Shown here piece by piece: positions 1 through 7,936 of a DNA stretch of 38,145 bases; the first letter of the stretch is position 1, and each line of letters begins with the position of its first letter. The notes beneath the pieces are model-generated. The model was not told the DNA's origin. It made no database searches and was given only the letters and a program-made list of their open reading frames with translations. The position numbers and the translations under genes were made by a program. Origin of the DNA: Erysipelotrichaceae bacterium UBA4808 (GTDB taxonomy: Bacteria > Bacillota_I > Bacilli_A > Erysipelotrichales > Erysipelotrichaceae); NCBI GenBank assembly GCA_002402585.1, contig DHGC01000081.1:1-38145 (forward strand), written 5' to 3'.

Positions 1-56
1 AGCTCGTCGGGCTCATAACCCGGAGGTCGTTGGTTCAAATCCTTCCCCCGCAACCA
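1..56 (+). tRNA. Initiator tRNA-fMet (CAT), 5' end outside window
   Basis: This is the 3' portion of a tRNA, beginning in the D arm. The anticodon loop CTCATAA puts anticodon CAT at 14-16. The anticodon stem has three consecutive G:C pairs next to the loop (GGG at 9-11, CCC at 19-21), and the base before the discriminator is A (position 52, tRNA position 72). Both are hallmarks of the initiator rather than the elongator tRNA. The T loop TTCAAAT is followed by an encoded CCA end at 54-56. The first ~20 nt are missing upstream, so the C1-A72 mismatch cannot be seen directly. Confidence 0.93.
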
Positions 57-59
57 AAT

Positions 60-135
<76 letters not shown>

Positions 136-147
136 TTTCGATTGATT

Positions 148-170
148 CCTGTCCTAGGCAGGTTTTTTTA
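148..170 (+). terminator. Intrinsic terminator of the tRNA cluster
   Basis: A short hairpin with CCTG (148-151) and CAGG (159-162) is followed by seven T residues. The stem is only 4 bp, but its place just after the last tRNA and the T tract make termination likely. Confidence 0.65.
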
Positions 171-182
171 TGGTTTATGAGC

Positions 183-188
183 TATAAT
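183..188 (+). promoter_or_regulatory. Candidate -10 box for the GH1 gene
   Basis: A perfect TATAAT lies 30 nt before the chosen GH1 start and just after the tRNA terminator. No convincing -35 box is seen at 16-18 nt upstream. The ribosome binding site AAGGAG follows at 201-206. Confidence 0.4.
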
Positions 189-212
189 AATAGGAGTGAA
201 AAGGAGAATTTT

Positions 213-1664
213 ATGAACAAAGCGTTTCCAGATTCTTTTTTGTGGGGCGGTGCTACCGCTGCCAATCAGTGTGAAGGGGCATACCTTCAAGATGGTAAAG
301 GTGAGAGTTCCGCAGATCACATCACAGCGGGTTCACATACGATACCACGCCAATTTAAGAAACAGATTACGAGCGACATTTATTTCCCGAGTCATATCGC
401 AATCGATCATTACAATCGTTTCAAAGAAGACATCGATCTTTTTGCGGAGATGGGCTTCAATGTTTATCGTTTGTCCATCAATTGGGCACGCATCTATCCC
501 AATGGTGACGATGAAGAACCCAATCAAGCGGGCATCAAACATTATCGTGAGGTCTTTGAGTATTGTAAAACCAAAGGGATTGAACCCTTGGTCACCTTAT
601 CGCATTATGAAACACCGTATGCCTTAAGCTTGAAATACAATGGCTGGTCAGACCGTAAGGTCATCACCTTCTTTACGCGTTATGCGGAAACAGTGATGAG
701 AGCATACAAGGATTTGGTCAAATATTGGTTGACCTTCAATGAAATCAATGTCTTGAGTATGCCAATGGGTGGTTTCTTTGGGGGAGGTATTCTGCCAGAA
801 GGCAATGAAGCGTTCTCAAGCTCAGAAACAGATGAACATCGCAATGCACGTTTCCAAGGCTTGCACCATCAATTCGTTGCCAGTGCCTTGACAGTTAAGT
901 TGGGGCATGCGATCAATCCTGATTTCAAGATTGGATGCATGATTGCAGGTTCGATCTCGTATCCCTTGACCTGTAATCCTGCGGATGTGTTGAAGAATCA
1001 AAAATTCATGCAGATTGGGAATTACCTGTGTGGGGACACCATGGTTCGTGGTTATTACCCAAGTTTTGCGAAAGCTTATTTTAAAGAAAATAATATCAAT
1101 TTCCATATTGAAGCTCAAGATGCTCAGATCATGCGCGAGGGTACCGTGGATTTCTATTCCTTCAGTTACTATGCGACGGGTACACAGACCTCGGATCCTG
1201 AGGTCTTAAGCAAACTCTCTGGAAACATGTTTTTTGGGGCTCCAAATCCTTATATCAAGATGAGTGATTGGGGATGGGGCATCGATGCGACGGGTTTACG
1301 CTTTTTCTTGAATGAGTTGTATGATCGCTATCAGATTCCACTCATGATTGTTGAGAATGGATTGGGTGCTGTGGATAAACTCGAAGACGATGGGACCATC
1401 CATGATTCATATCGCATTGAATATCTACGCGAGCATGTCAAAGCTATGCGGGATGCCTTGGATGATGGGGTCGATCTTTGGGGATATACCCCTTGGGGCT
1501 GCATCGACTTGGTTTCTGCGGGTACGGGTGAAATGAAGAAGCGTTATGGTTTCATCTATGTGGATCGCAACGATCAAGGTGAAGGCAGTTTGAAGCGATC
1601 TCGTAAAGATTCGTTTTATTGGTATCGAAAAGTCATTGCGTCAAAGGGGACGGATCTGGCTTAA
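213..1664 (+). CDS. GH1 6-phospho-beta-glucosidase
   Basis: Glycoside hydrolase family 1 enzyme of 483 aa, close to the family's usual 470-490 aa and without a signal peptide. It most likely hydrolyses phosphorylated beta-glucosides (cellobiose-6-P, salicin-6-P type) in the cytoplasm. The N-terminal FLWGGATAANQCEGA motif is typical. The acid/base glutamate sits in TFNEIN (E177) and the nucleophile in IVENGLG (E381). The C-terminal KRYGFIYVD segment, preceded by a Ser-containing loop, is the signature that in characterised relatives binds the sugar 6-phosphate, so 6-phospho specificity is favoured over plain beta-glucosidase. The start at 213 is chosen because AAGGAG precedes it by 6 nt and the product then begins at the conserved region; the frame stays open to 177. 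No PTS transporter gene is adjacent, so the sugar's import route is elsewhere. Confidence 0.9.
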   Translation: MNKAFPDSFLWGGATAANQCEGAYLQDGKGESSADHITAGSHTIPRQFKKQITSDIYFPSHIAIDHYNRFKEDIDLFAEMGFNVYRLSINWARIYPNGDDEEPNQAGIKHYREVFEYCKTKGIEPLVTLSHYETPYALSLKYNGWSDRKVITFFTRYAETVMRAYKDLVKYWLTFNEINVLSMPMGGFFGGGILPEGNEAFSSSETDEHRNARFQGLHHQFVASALTVKLGHAINPDFKIGCMIAGSISYPLTCNPADVLKNQKFMQIGNYLCGDTMVRGYYPSFAKAYFKENNINFHIEAQDAQIMREGTVDFYSFSYYATGTQTSDPEVLSKLSGNMFFGAPNPYIKMSDWGWGIDATGLRFFLNELYDRYQIPLMIVENGLGAVDKLEDDGTIHDSYRIEYLREHVKAMRDALDDGVDLWGYTPWGCIDLVSAGTGEMKKRYGFIYVDRNDQGEGSLKRSRKDSFYWYRKVIASKGTDLA

Positions 1665-1673
1665 GGAGGAGTT

Positions 1674-2411
1674 GTGGAGTATTTCTTTGCGTCAGCTGAT
1701 CAGATTCCGCAGGCATTGCAGTTAAAAGCATTTGGATCCAGTCATTTGATATGGTTGGCTGTTATCGCAGTTTTCATCGTGTTCTTAAGTATGTTCTATA
1801 CGAACTTGAGACCGTATCAGAAACGTCAATTCAAGAAGACCTTTGCTTTATTCATCATTTTCTTCGAGTTGTTGAGGCAGATCATCTATTTGGTTTTGAA
1901 TCGCTATGACTTGGGACTCTTGCCTTTACATCTCTGTGGTTTGACGGAATTCTTGATTCTCTATCATGCTTACAGCAAAAATAAAATCATCAAGGAAAGT
2001 CTGTATGCGATGGGGTTGATTGGGGCTGTCATGGCCTTGACCTTTGCGGATTGGTTGGTTTATCCCTTGTGGCATTTCCAATCCATCCATAGCTTTGTGA
2101 TGCATGGTCTTTTGTTGGGTTATGTGATCATGCTTCTTTGGAGTAAAGAGTTAAAACCGAATTATAAGCATTTGCCTTCAGTCTTTGGTTTGTTCTTCAT
2201 CATTTGCTTTGGCTTATTCTTCTTCAATAAGCAATATGACACGAATTTCTTCTTCTTGAACTATCCATCACCGGGTTCACCCTTGGTTCTCTTTGAACAA
2301 TGGGTTGGTAATCCAGGTTACATTGCCTTGGTTGTGGTGTTGCTTTTAATTGTATGGGCATTGATGTATCTGCCATGGACAATGCAGAAGAGTAGGAGAG
2401 CGAAACAATGA
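1674..2411 (+). CDS. YwaF-like integral membrane protein (TIGR02206 family)
   Basis: A 245-aa polytopic membrane protein with about seven hydrophobic segments, resembling the YwaF/TMEM164-like family by overall layout and by the intramembrane LLPLHLCGL stretch (about residues 81-89). No enzymatic role is established for bacterial members. It starts with GTG directly after a strong AAGGAGGA site that begins right after the GH1 stop, so it is probably translated from the same message. It overlaps the next gene by 4 nt (ATGA). Family assignment is by recognition of pattern and is moderately sure; function is unknown. Confidence 0.72.
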   Translation: MEYFFASADQIPQALQLKAFGSSHLIWLAVIAVFIVFLSMFYTNLRPYQKRQFKKTFALFIIFFELLRQIIYLVLNRYDLGLLPLHLCGLTEFLILYHAYSKNKIIKESLYAMGLIGAVMALTFADWLVYPLWHFQSIHSFVMHGLLLGYVIMLLWSKELKPNYKHLPSVFGLFFIICFGLFFFNKQYDTNFFFLNYPSPGSPLVLFEQWVGNPGYIALVVVLLLIVWALMYLPWTMQKSRRAKQ

Positions 2412-3298
2412 GTGTCGTCGATTTGCATATTCATTCCAATTATTCTCTGGATGGAGAATTCTCAGTCCTAGACCTTTTTAAAGAGATTGAAGCGCGTGGG
2501 GTAAAGGTTGCGGCTATTGCAGATCATGATCGCATTGATGCGGCGCGTGAAGTTGAAGCGTATCGTCCTTACTCGAATATCACATGGATTCCTGCCATTG
2601 AATGCAGTGCGATCTATCAGAATAAAGAAATTCATCTATTGGGCTATGGCATTGATCCTCATCATCCATGGTTCGATGAAAATTATCTTCGTATTAAAAA
2701 AGCCTATGCGACATCACTACCGAGCCGTTTGAGATTTCTAAATGAACAGTTCAAGCTTGAGCTTAAAACAGAGGAATTTGATCCTTACCTCCAGGACAAT
2801 GTGATCAGTCCACGCTTTCTCGTCCGCTACTTATTGAGTCAAACCATTTATGCGGAACATCCGCTCCTTAAACCTTATATCAAAGGTTCACGTAGACATC
2901 CCAATCATGCGTTCTTTATTCAAGACATGCGCGCGAAGGCGAAGGATAACTTCCTTGAACAAGCACTGCCTTCAGTTCATGAAGTCATTAAAATGCTTCA
3001 TGAAGCAGGTGGTCTGGTTGTATTGTCGCATCCTGGTAATGTGATCCAGGAAAACATGGCTTTACTGAATGAACTGACGCATTTAGGTTTGGATGGTATT
3101 GAAGCCTATTGTCCGTATCATTCAGAGATACAGAATTACTTCTATGTGGAGTATGCGCTTAAGCGTAAGTTGATGATTACTTGTGGCAGTGATTATTATG
3201 GGCCAAGCAGACATTTCGTTAAGATTGGGCAAACACATTGTCCAATGCAAGCCGATGAAATGTTGGCACAATTTAGAAATAAAGGAATTCAGTTATGA
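2408..3298 (+). CDS. PHP-domain phosphoesterase
   Basis: A 296-aa PHP-superfamily metal-dependent phosphoesterase. Metal-ligand motifs are DLHIHSNYSLDGE (H7, H9), AIADHD (about residues 38-42), the ECS motif around residue 65, LSHPGN (H208) and GSDYYGPSRH (D262). Relatives include 3',5'-nucleotide bisphosphate phosphatase/RNase AM (YciV-like), so a role in nucleotide or short-RNA 5' turnover is possible, but the substrate cannot be read from sequence. It overlaps both neighbours by 4 nt, so it is translationally coupled to the membrane protein and to rimO. Confidence 0.85.
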   Translation: MSVVDLHIHSNYSLDGEFSVLDLFKEIEARGVKVAAIADHDRIDAAREVEAYRPYSNITWIPAIECSAIYQNKEIHLLGYGIDPHHPWFDENYLRIKKAYATSLPSRLRFLNEQFKLELKTEEFDPYLQDNVISPRFLVRYLLSQTIYAEHPLLKPYIKGSRRHPNHAFFIQDMRAKAKDNFLEQALPSVHEVIKMLHEAGGLVVLSHPGNVIQENMALLNELTHLGLDGIEAYCPYHSEIQNYFYVEYALKRKLMITCGSDYYGPSRHFVKIGQTHCPMQADEMLAQFRNKGIQL

Positions 3299-4593
3299 AA
3301 GTAGGTTTAGTATCCTTAGGTTGTAGTAAAAATCTTGTGGACTCTGAGAATATCTTAGGTTGGTTCAAGGCGAATGAGCATACGATCGTAAGCAATCTAA
3401 AGGATGCGGAAATGATCGTCGTCAATACCTGTGGGTTTATTGAACCCGCTAAACAAGAAGGCATTGAGACCATCTTAGAGATGGCTGAATATAAAAATAA
3501 GAATTGTAAGCATCTGATTGTGACGGGATGTTTGGTTCAACGTTACCATCAAGATTTGGTTGAAGCTTTACCGGAAGTGGATGCTTGGGTCAGAATACAA
3601 GACTATCCCAATATCGGGGAACTGTTGGAAGAAAAGCTCCATACACCTTTTAAAGTCGTTTATGGTAAACAAGAACGACTTCAAAGCACACAGAAACATA
3701 CCGCTTATTTGAAGATTGCGGAAGGGTGCAGCAATCGTTGCAGCTACTGTGCGATTCCCTTGATTCGTGGCGACATGCAATCCTATCCGATGAAAGACCT
3801 GCTTAAAGAAGCTCAAGCTATGGCTGATACGGGTGTAAAAGAATGTGTCATCATTGCTCAAGACACCAGTCGTTATGGCTTGGATAATGGAATACGTGCT
3901 TTACCTGAACTCTTGGATAAACTGAATGCGATTGAAGGCTTCCACTGGATACGTCTTTTGTATCAATATCCAGATGCCATCACGGATGATATCTTGGATG
4001 CGATGAAACGCAATCAAAAGGTTCTTCCCTATTTTGATATCCCGATTCAACACGCAAACAACCGTTTGTTGAAGGCGATGAAGCGTAAGGGAACGAAGGA
4101 ACAGATTCGAGATGTCATTCAAAAAATACGTGCTGTTTTCCCCGATGCGATCTTGAGGACAACCATCATTGTTGGTTTTCCTTCTGAAACGGAAGCTGAA
4201 TTTCAAGAGGTTTTGGATTTCATAGAAGAAGTCCGCTTTGATCGTTTAGGCGCTTTCACCTATTCACCTGAGGAAGATACGGAAGCCTTTGCTATGGAGG
4301 ATTCAATTGATCCAAGCATCAAAGAAGAACGTTACCATCGTTTGATGCGTTTACAGAACTTGATTGCTTTGGAACGTATGGAACGTTGGGTTGGACAAGT
4401 GATTGAAGTCTGTGTTGAATCACGTGAACCTAAGACCATGCTTTATCATGGACGCTCATTACACAGTGCACCCGATGATGTGGATGGTGAAGTCATCTTC
4501 ACGTCGGATGTGCTTTTGAAGAAGGGGAGTTTCCATCAAGTGAAGGTGACTTCGGTTGATGCATATGATTTATATGGAGAAATCGTCAAGTGA
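3295..4593 (+). CDS. rimO: Ribosomal protein uS12 methylthiotransferase RimO
   Basis: A 432-aa radical-SAM methylthiotransferase that adds a methylthio group to a conserved aspartate of ribosomal protein S12. The N-terminal UPF0004 domain holds the auxiliary cluster cysteines C10 (LGCSKN), C46 (VNTCGF) and C79 (VTGCL). The radical-SAM cluster motif is C145-x3-C149-x2-C152 (EGCSNRCSYCAIP). The C-terminal ~65 residues match a TRAM domain. The LGCSKNLVDSE start and SYCAIPLIRG stretch separate RimO from the tRNA enzyme MiaB. The start codon overlaps the PHP gene (ATGA). Confidence 0.95.
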   Translation: MKVGLVSLGCSKNLVDSENILGWFKANEHTIVSNLKDAEMIVVNTCGFIEPAKQEGIETILEMAEYKNKNCKHLIVTGCLVQRYHQDLVEALPEVDAWVRIQDYPNIGELLEEKLHTPFKVVYGKQERLQSTQKHTAYLKIAEGCSNRCSYCAIPLIRGDMQSYPMKDLLKEAQAMADTGVKECVIIAQDTSRYGLDNGIRALPELLDKLNAIEGFHWIRLLYQYPDAITDDILDAMKRNQKVLPYFDIPIQHANNRLLKAMKRKGTKEQIRDVIQKIRAVFPDAILRTTIIVGFPSETEAEFQEVLDFIEEVRFDRLGAFTYSPEEDTEAFAMEDSIDPSIKEERYHRLMRLQNLIALERMERWVGQVIEVCVESREPKTMLYHGRSLHSAPDDVDGEVIFTSDVLLKKGSFHQVKVTSVDAYDLYGEIVK

Positions 4594-4600
4594 TGGTTTC

Positions 4601-4630
4601 TTTTTAAAAAGAAAACAAGCCATGGCTTGT
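4601..4630 (-). terminator. Terminator of the DUF1576 operon
   Basis: On the minus strand ACAAGCC-ATGGCTTGT forms a stem-loop at 4615-4630 that begins at the stop codon of the 112-aa gene and runs into TTTTCTTTTT. For rimO on the plus strand no T tract follows this hairpin, though the adjacent TTTCTTTTTAAAAAGAAA could fold. Confidence 0.7.
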
Positions 4631-4968
4631 TAGTTCTCGCGCTCTAGAATGAGATAAAACTTATCGCCTTCGATCCATCCTTCAGCCATATTGATCATGC
4701 GTCCAATGACACTAAGACTCATGTCTTCGGTGGTTTCACCAGCAAGTGGCCAATAGTAGGTTTCATATTCCAATTGACGCGTGCGATTGAGGTGACTGAG
4801 CAGTTCATCAAGCTGGCTTTGTGTAATCTTGTTATTGTGTTGAACAAAGAAATAGCGGATACCTTCTGAGAGAGGTTCGACACTAATATCAATCTGAGTG
4901 AATTGGTATTTTAGTAATATGGTGATCATTTCATCTGCGATGCCAGAAATACGTTTGATTTGATTCAT
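4630..4968 (-). CDS. Hypothetical 112-aa protein, partner of DUF1576 protein
   Basis: I do not recognise this family. The product is 112 aa, soluble, with no signal peptide or membrane segment. The N-terminal half reads like an alternating hydrophobic/charged alpha-beta fold (EMITILLKYQFTQIDISVEP), and the region around residues 40-62 (QHNNKITQSQLDELLSHL) is a likely amphipathic helix. Its start overlaps the stop of the DUF1576 membrane protein by 4 nt (ATGA), so the two are co-translated. A small cytoplasmic domain tied to a membrane transporter-like protein suggests a regulatory or accessory subunit, but that is inference only. Confidence 0.75.
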   Translation of the reverse strand: MNQIKRISGIADEMITILLKYQFTQIDISVEPLSEGIRYFFVQHNNKITQSQLDELLSHLNRTRQLEYETYYWPLAGETTEDMSLSVIGRMINMAEGWIEGDKFYLILEREN

Positions 4969-6206
4969 TTGTTTCTCCTGATGATTTGAATCATATTGAT
5001 GATAAAGAAAGCCACAAGACCGCCTGCAAAGCCATTATTATAGAGGTTGAGACCACTATAGAAGTCACCCACCTGGCCTACCACAAAGATGTGTGAGAAG
5101 CCAGCGACGATACCCCATATCCAACCGTAATACCCTGCAATCGGTGCCAGTGTTGAACTGAAGAGAATCGAAGATAAGGTCAAGGTTGAAGTGAAGGGTA
5201 GGCCTAAGAGTAGGCTTGCGCTAATCGCACCAAAGAAGACGGGCAATGTGTTCTTAAGGTGTTTTCCAAAAGCACCGAAACCGAGGTTGGTATATATTGC
5301 GGCGAGCATTAAGCCATTGATATGCGCACCAACCGCTAAGATGAATATTGATAACAAGAGCGCTAGGATTGCCATATTCATGTAACTGGTCTTAACACCT
5401 GCGATTTCGATGAAATCACTGATCGCACGGCCACTGCTGCTAAAGAGATCTTTCCATCGATACGTTTCAACTTGCTTGATGCGCCAACTCAAATAGAACC
5501 AGTAAAGAATCGAAATAAACACGAAGGCAAGAATATAGGGATCGTGAACTTCATGAAGATAGCGTACGCGTACGGCTGTATGGCTAAGCGTCTCCATTGC
5601 CCCATTGAACAATAACGCTAAGATGCCCCCGGTAAAACCGATGTTGTAGAGATTGAAACCATCGTGGAAGCGAAGCAGATGACGTCCCATTGGGATGATG
5701 ATGAAGCCTAGAAAGACACCCACAGCGATACCAATCAAAATGCCTAAGAATGCTTGGAACCCATAGCCAAACATCAAGTGACTGATGATGGGACCAAGTG
5801 TTCCTGCAATGACGACGATCAATACGGTCGATCTAAATTCAATCTTATTATAGATGGTATACAGATACCCACCAAGATAGATGGGAAGCAAGTTGATGGG
5901 GTTCATGCCTAAAAAAGAGAAACCAAAAACCGTGAAGAGTGTGGCATAAAACAAGCCATTCATTGAGACGTGGAGCATGTAAAACAGTGCTAAGTTAAGC
6001 ACGAAAACAAGTGACGCATTTAAAAGTGCAGCCGATGATCCAAAGAGATAGACGTAGTCACTCAAAAGGACTGCGGGGGATGTCAACAAACGTTGATAGT
6101 TTTGCCAAAGTTGAGGATCGTGATTCAGGATGACCATCAAAAAGCCAAGCAAAGGGAAAAAGAGCAAGCTTCGATACATGTGTTTTGTTTGCGATGGATT
6201 TGTCAT
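4965..6206 (-). CDS. DUF1576 family polytopic membrane protein
   Basis: About 413 aa with roughly ten to twelve hydrophobic helices. The two halves carry the same motif, FHDGFNLYNIGFTGGI and DFYSGLNLYNNGFAGGL (shared G-x-NLYN-x-GF-x-GG), so the protein looks like an internal duplication with inverted-repeat-like transporter architecture. It matches the DUF1576 family as I know it; substrate unknown. The frame is open to an ATG at 6227, but that ATG overlaps a TATAAT box with a well-spaced -35, so the transcript probably starts near 6219. I therefore prefer the in-frame ATG at 6206, although no clear Shine-Dalgarno precedes either. It is co-translated with the 112-aa gene. Confidence 0.8.
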   Translation of the reverse strand: MTNPSQTKHMYRSLLFFPLLGFLMVILNHDPQLWQNYQRLLTSPAVLLSDYVYLFGSSAALLNASLVFVLNLALFYMLHVSMNGLFYATLFTVFGFSFLGMNPINLLPIYLGGYLYTIYNKIEFRSTVLIVVIAGTLGPIISHLMFGYGFQAFLGILIGIAVGVFLGFIIIPMGRHLLRFHDGFNLYNIGFTGGILALLFNGAMETLSHTAVRVRYLHEVHDPYILAFVFISILYWFYLSWRIKQVETYRWKDLFSSSGRAISDFIEIAGVKTSYMNMAILALLLSIFILAVGAHINGLMLAAIYTNLGFGAFGKHLKNTLPVFFGAISASLLLGLPFTSTLTLSSILFSSTLAPIAGYYGWIWGIVAGFSHIFVVGQVGDFYSGLNLYNNGFAGGLVAFFIINMIQIIRRNK

Positions 6207-6225
6207 AAATTTGGTTTTGTGTACC

Positions 6226-6254
6226 ATTATACAGAAATCAAAGCGCTTTCACAA
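6226..6254 (-). promoter_or_regulatory. Promoter of the DUF1576 operon
   Basis: On the minus strand, -35 TTGTGA (6249-6254), a 17-nt spacer, and -10 TATAAT (6226-6231). The -10 overlaps the first in-frame ATG of the gene, which argues for a later start. The cre-like site at 6238-6251 covers part of the -35 and the spacer. Confidence 0.7.
6238..6251 (-). promoter_or_regulatory. cre-like CcpA operator
   Basis: Minus strand TGAAAGCGCTTTGA fits the catabolite-responsive consensus TGWAANCGNTNWCA at all but one position. It sits inside the promoter, between and overlapping the -35 and -10 boxes, a placement expected to give repression when preferred sugars are present. Binding by CcpA is inferred. 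Confidence 0.65.
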
Positions 6255-6311
6255 TTTTTTGACTTCATTTTGATTAATTCTTATGCATCGGGTCAAAAAA
6301 CGCTCATTTCA

Positions 6312-6317
6312 TATAAT
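6312..6317 (+). promoter_or_regulatory. Candidate -10 box of the mrp operon
   Basis: TATAAT lies 59 nt before the mrpE start; a second, weaker TATATT lies at 6345-6350. Neither has a recognisable -35 at standard distance. A TTGACT at 6259-6264 is 17 nt from a poor TATGCA. The operon must start in this 170-nt divergent region, but the exact box is uncertain. Confidence 0.35.
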
Positions 6318-6375
6318 ATGAGTGGGATAGTAGGGGCAATTATGCTATATTATCCTAAATAAGGTATGAAATGGA

Positions 6376-6864
6376 ATGAAAACCCTAAAAACGATCCTCT
6401 ACAGCGCTTCGCTTTTTATTTTTTGGCTAATTCTATCGGGTGACGATCATCCCTTTGCAATGGCTTTGGGTTTCGTCATAAGTGTCAGTATCGTATGGAT
6501 AAATCACAAACTCATCTTTGATGATCATGGTCGAAGATTGAGTTTTAAAAAGGTCGGACATTTATTTGTGTTCATTTTTGTGTTGATTAAAGAAATATGG
6601 ATTGCCAACATTGATGTGGCAAAACTCGTCTTAAGTCGTGAATTGAAGATTGAACCCTCTTTTTTTGTGCTTAAACATCGTTTGAGTTCTAATAATCTAA
6701 AAGTTCTTTATGCCAATGCGATCACATTGACGCCAGGGACCTTGACTGTTGATTTGGATGAGGATACATTCTTGGTTCACGCTTTGACAAAGAAGGCGGG
6801 TGAAGGCTTGGTTGGGAGTGCCTTGGAGAAAGCAATTGAAGCTTTGGAGGAGGATCATGCTTGA
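6376..6864 (+). CDS. mnhE: Na+/H+ antiporter subunit E (MrpE/MnhE)
   Basis: A 162-aa membrane protein of the MrpE family. Two or three N-terminal helices (FIFWLILSGDD, ALGFVISVSIVWI) lead into a soluble C-terminal part containing the NAITLTPGTLTVDLD motif, which is diagnostic for MrpE. In Mrp complexes this subunit is needed for assembly of the multi-subunit cation/proton antiporter. It is the first gene of a ten-gene operon, preceded by a weak AAGG site 11 nt before ATG. It overlaps the next gene by 8 nt. Having E first, rather than A first as in Bacillus, matches the archaeal Mbh-type order. Confidence 0.92.
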   Translation: MKTLKTILYSASLFIFWLILSGDDHPFAMALGFVISVSIVWINHKLIFDDHGRRLSFKKVGHLFVFIFVLIKEIWIANIDVAKLVLSRELKIEPSFFVLKHRLSSNNLKVLYANAITLTPGTLTVDLDEDTFLVHALTKKAGEGLVGSALEKAIEALEEDHA

Positions 6865-7126
6865 AATCGGTATTTGGGTGATCCTGATTGCTTTAGCGAT
6901 TTTAAGTTTCGCTTCGCTTTATCGTGCCATCAAAGGGCCGAGTGTAGCGGATCGAATCATTGCGATCAATGTGATTTCGACGAAGGTTACGGTTATGATT
7001 CTGTTGATTTCAATCGTTTTGAATCAGACGGGGTATATGGATGTGGCTTTGATTTATGCTTTAGTGGGTTTCATCACAACACTTAGTGTTTCCAAGTATC
7101 TGGCGAAGGGAAAACTCTACGAATGA
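6857..7126 (+). CDS. mnhF: Na+/H+ antiporter subunit F (MrpF/MnhF)
   Basis: An 89-aa, three-helix subunit of the MrpF family. GPSVADRIIAINVISTKV (about residues 23-40) is the family hallmark. The frame is open upstream to 6800, but the ATG at 6857 follows GGAGGA and overlaps the end of mnhE by 8 nt, giving the usual family length. It overlaps the next gene by 4 nt. Confidence 0.93.
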   Translation: MLEIGIWVILIALAILSFASLYRAIKGPSVADRIIAINVISTKVTVMILLISIVLNQTGYMDVALIYALVGFITTLSVSKYLAKGKLYE

Positions 7127-7419
7127 GCATCCTTAGAGATCTACTCAGTCTCATGTTCATGGTGGGAGGTTTATTCTTCTTCTTTGTAGGAACCGTCGGT
7201 TTGATTCGTTTACCGGATGTTTTAACACGCATGCATGCGACGACTAAGTGTGACACTTTGGGGGCTGGTTTGATCGTTTTGGGTGTCGTTTTGTATCTAG
7301 GTTTTACACTTGCAAGTGTAAAAGCCTTATTGATTCTTGCGTTTATTTGGTTGACCAATCCAACTGCTGCGCACATCATTGCCAAGGCTGTCGTTCAAAA
7401 GGATAAGGAGACGCTCTGA
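7123..7419 (+). CDS. mnhG: Na+/H+ antiporter subunit G (MrpG/MnhG)
   Basis: A 98-aa, three-helix subunit of the MrpG family. GTVGLIRLPDVLTRMHATTKCDTLGAG (key residues at about 23-49) is the family signature. It overlaps mnhF by 4 nt (ATGA) and shares one base with the next gene's start (TGATG). Slightly shorter than typical MrpG at the C-terminus. Confidence 0.93.
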   Translation: MSILRDLLSLMFMVGGLFFFFVGTVGLIRLPDVLTRMHATTKCDTLGAGLIVLGVVLYLGFTLASVKALLILAFIWLTNPTAAHIIAKAVVQKDKETL

Positions 7420-7661
7420 TGATTCAAGTCTTTAACTTTGTGTTGGTCATCTTCTTGATCATCTGTGCTTTAGCTGTGCAACATACCGATGATTTGGTCG
7501 GATCCATCATCATTTTTGCGGCTTACAGTTTGATCATGGCAATTCTTTGGCTGCTTTTGGCTGCCCCAGATATTGCGATGACAGAAGCGGCTATTGGGGC
7601 AGGGGTCACTACGATTCTCTTTTTAGTGGTGATCAGTCGTACACGGAGGATGGAGAAATGA
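7419..7661 (+). CDS. MbhD-like subunit (DUF4040; MrpA C-terminal fragment)
   Basis: An 80-aa, three-helix protein matching the DUF4040/MbhD domain. The motif LLAAPDIAMTEAAIGAG (about residues 46-62) is the diagnostic element. In Bacillus Mrp systems this domain is fused within the C-terminal extension of MrpA; in archaeal membrane-bound hydrogenase (MbhD) and some split Mrp systems it is a separate gene, as here. The conserved acidic residues in the motif are part of the proposed ion-translocation path. It overlaps the next gene by 4 nt. Confidence 0.88.
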   Translation: MIQVFNFVLVIFLIICALAVQHTDDLVGSIIIFAAYSLIMAILWLLLAAPDIAMTEAAIGAGVTTILFLVVISRTRRMEK

Positions 7662-7936
7662 AAAAGCTCTTCGTCGTTACGGTTTTGACTTTATTGTTTT
7701 TGATTTTGGTTTACAGTGTTCTTGAGATGCCGGATTTTGCGTCTTTGAACAGTCCTGCTTATAACGACTTGGCGCACTATTATGTGGCGAATGCCACTGA
7801 AGAGGCGCATGCGACCAATGTGATTGCGGCGATCATCACGGATTATCGTGCGTTTGATACCTTAGGTGAGACGACGGTCTTGTTCGCATCGATCTTAGCG
7901 GTCACTTCGGTACTGATGGGGAAGAAACATGAATGA
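7658..7936 (+). CDS. MbhE-like subunit (MrpA C-terminal/MrpB N-terminal domain)
   Basis: A 92-aa protein with one N-terminal helix (LFVVTVLTLLFLILVYSVL), a ~50-aa extracytoplasmic-type stretch and a C-terminal helix. The NVIAAIITDYRAFDTLGETTV motif (residues 57-77) is the signature of the MbhE domain, the second separated piece of MrpA's C-terminus. The ATG at 7658 follows GGAGGATGGAGA and overlaps the MbhD-like gene; the longer open frame to 7547 lies inside that gene. It overlaps mnhB by 8 nt. Confidence 0.87.
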   Translation: MKKLFVVTVLTLLFLILVYSVLEMPDFASLNSPAYNDLAHYYVANATEEAHATNVIAAIITDYRAFDTLGETTVLFASILAVTSVLMGKKHE

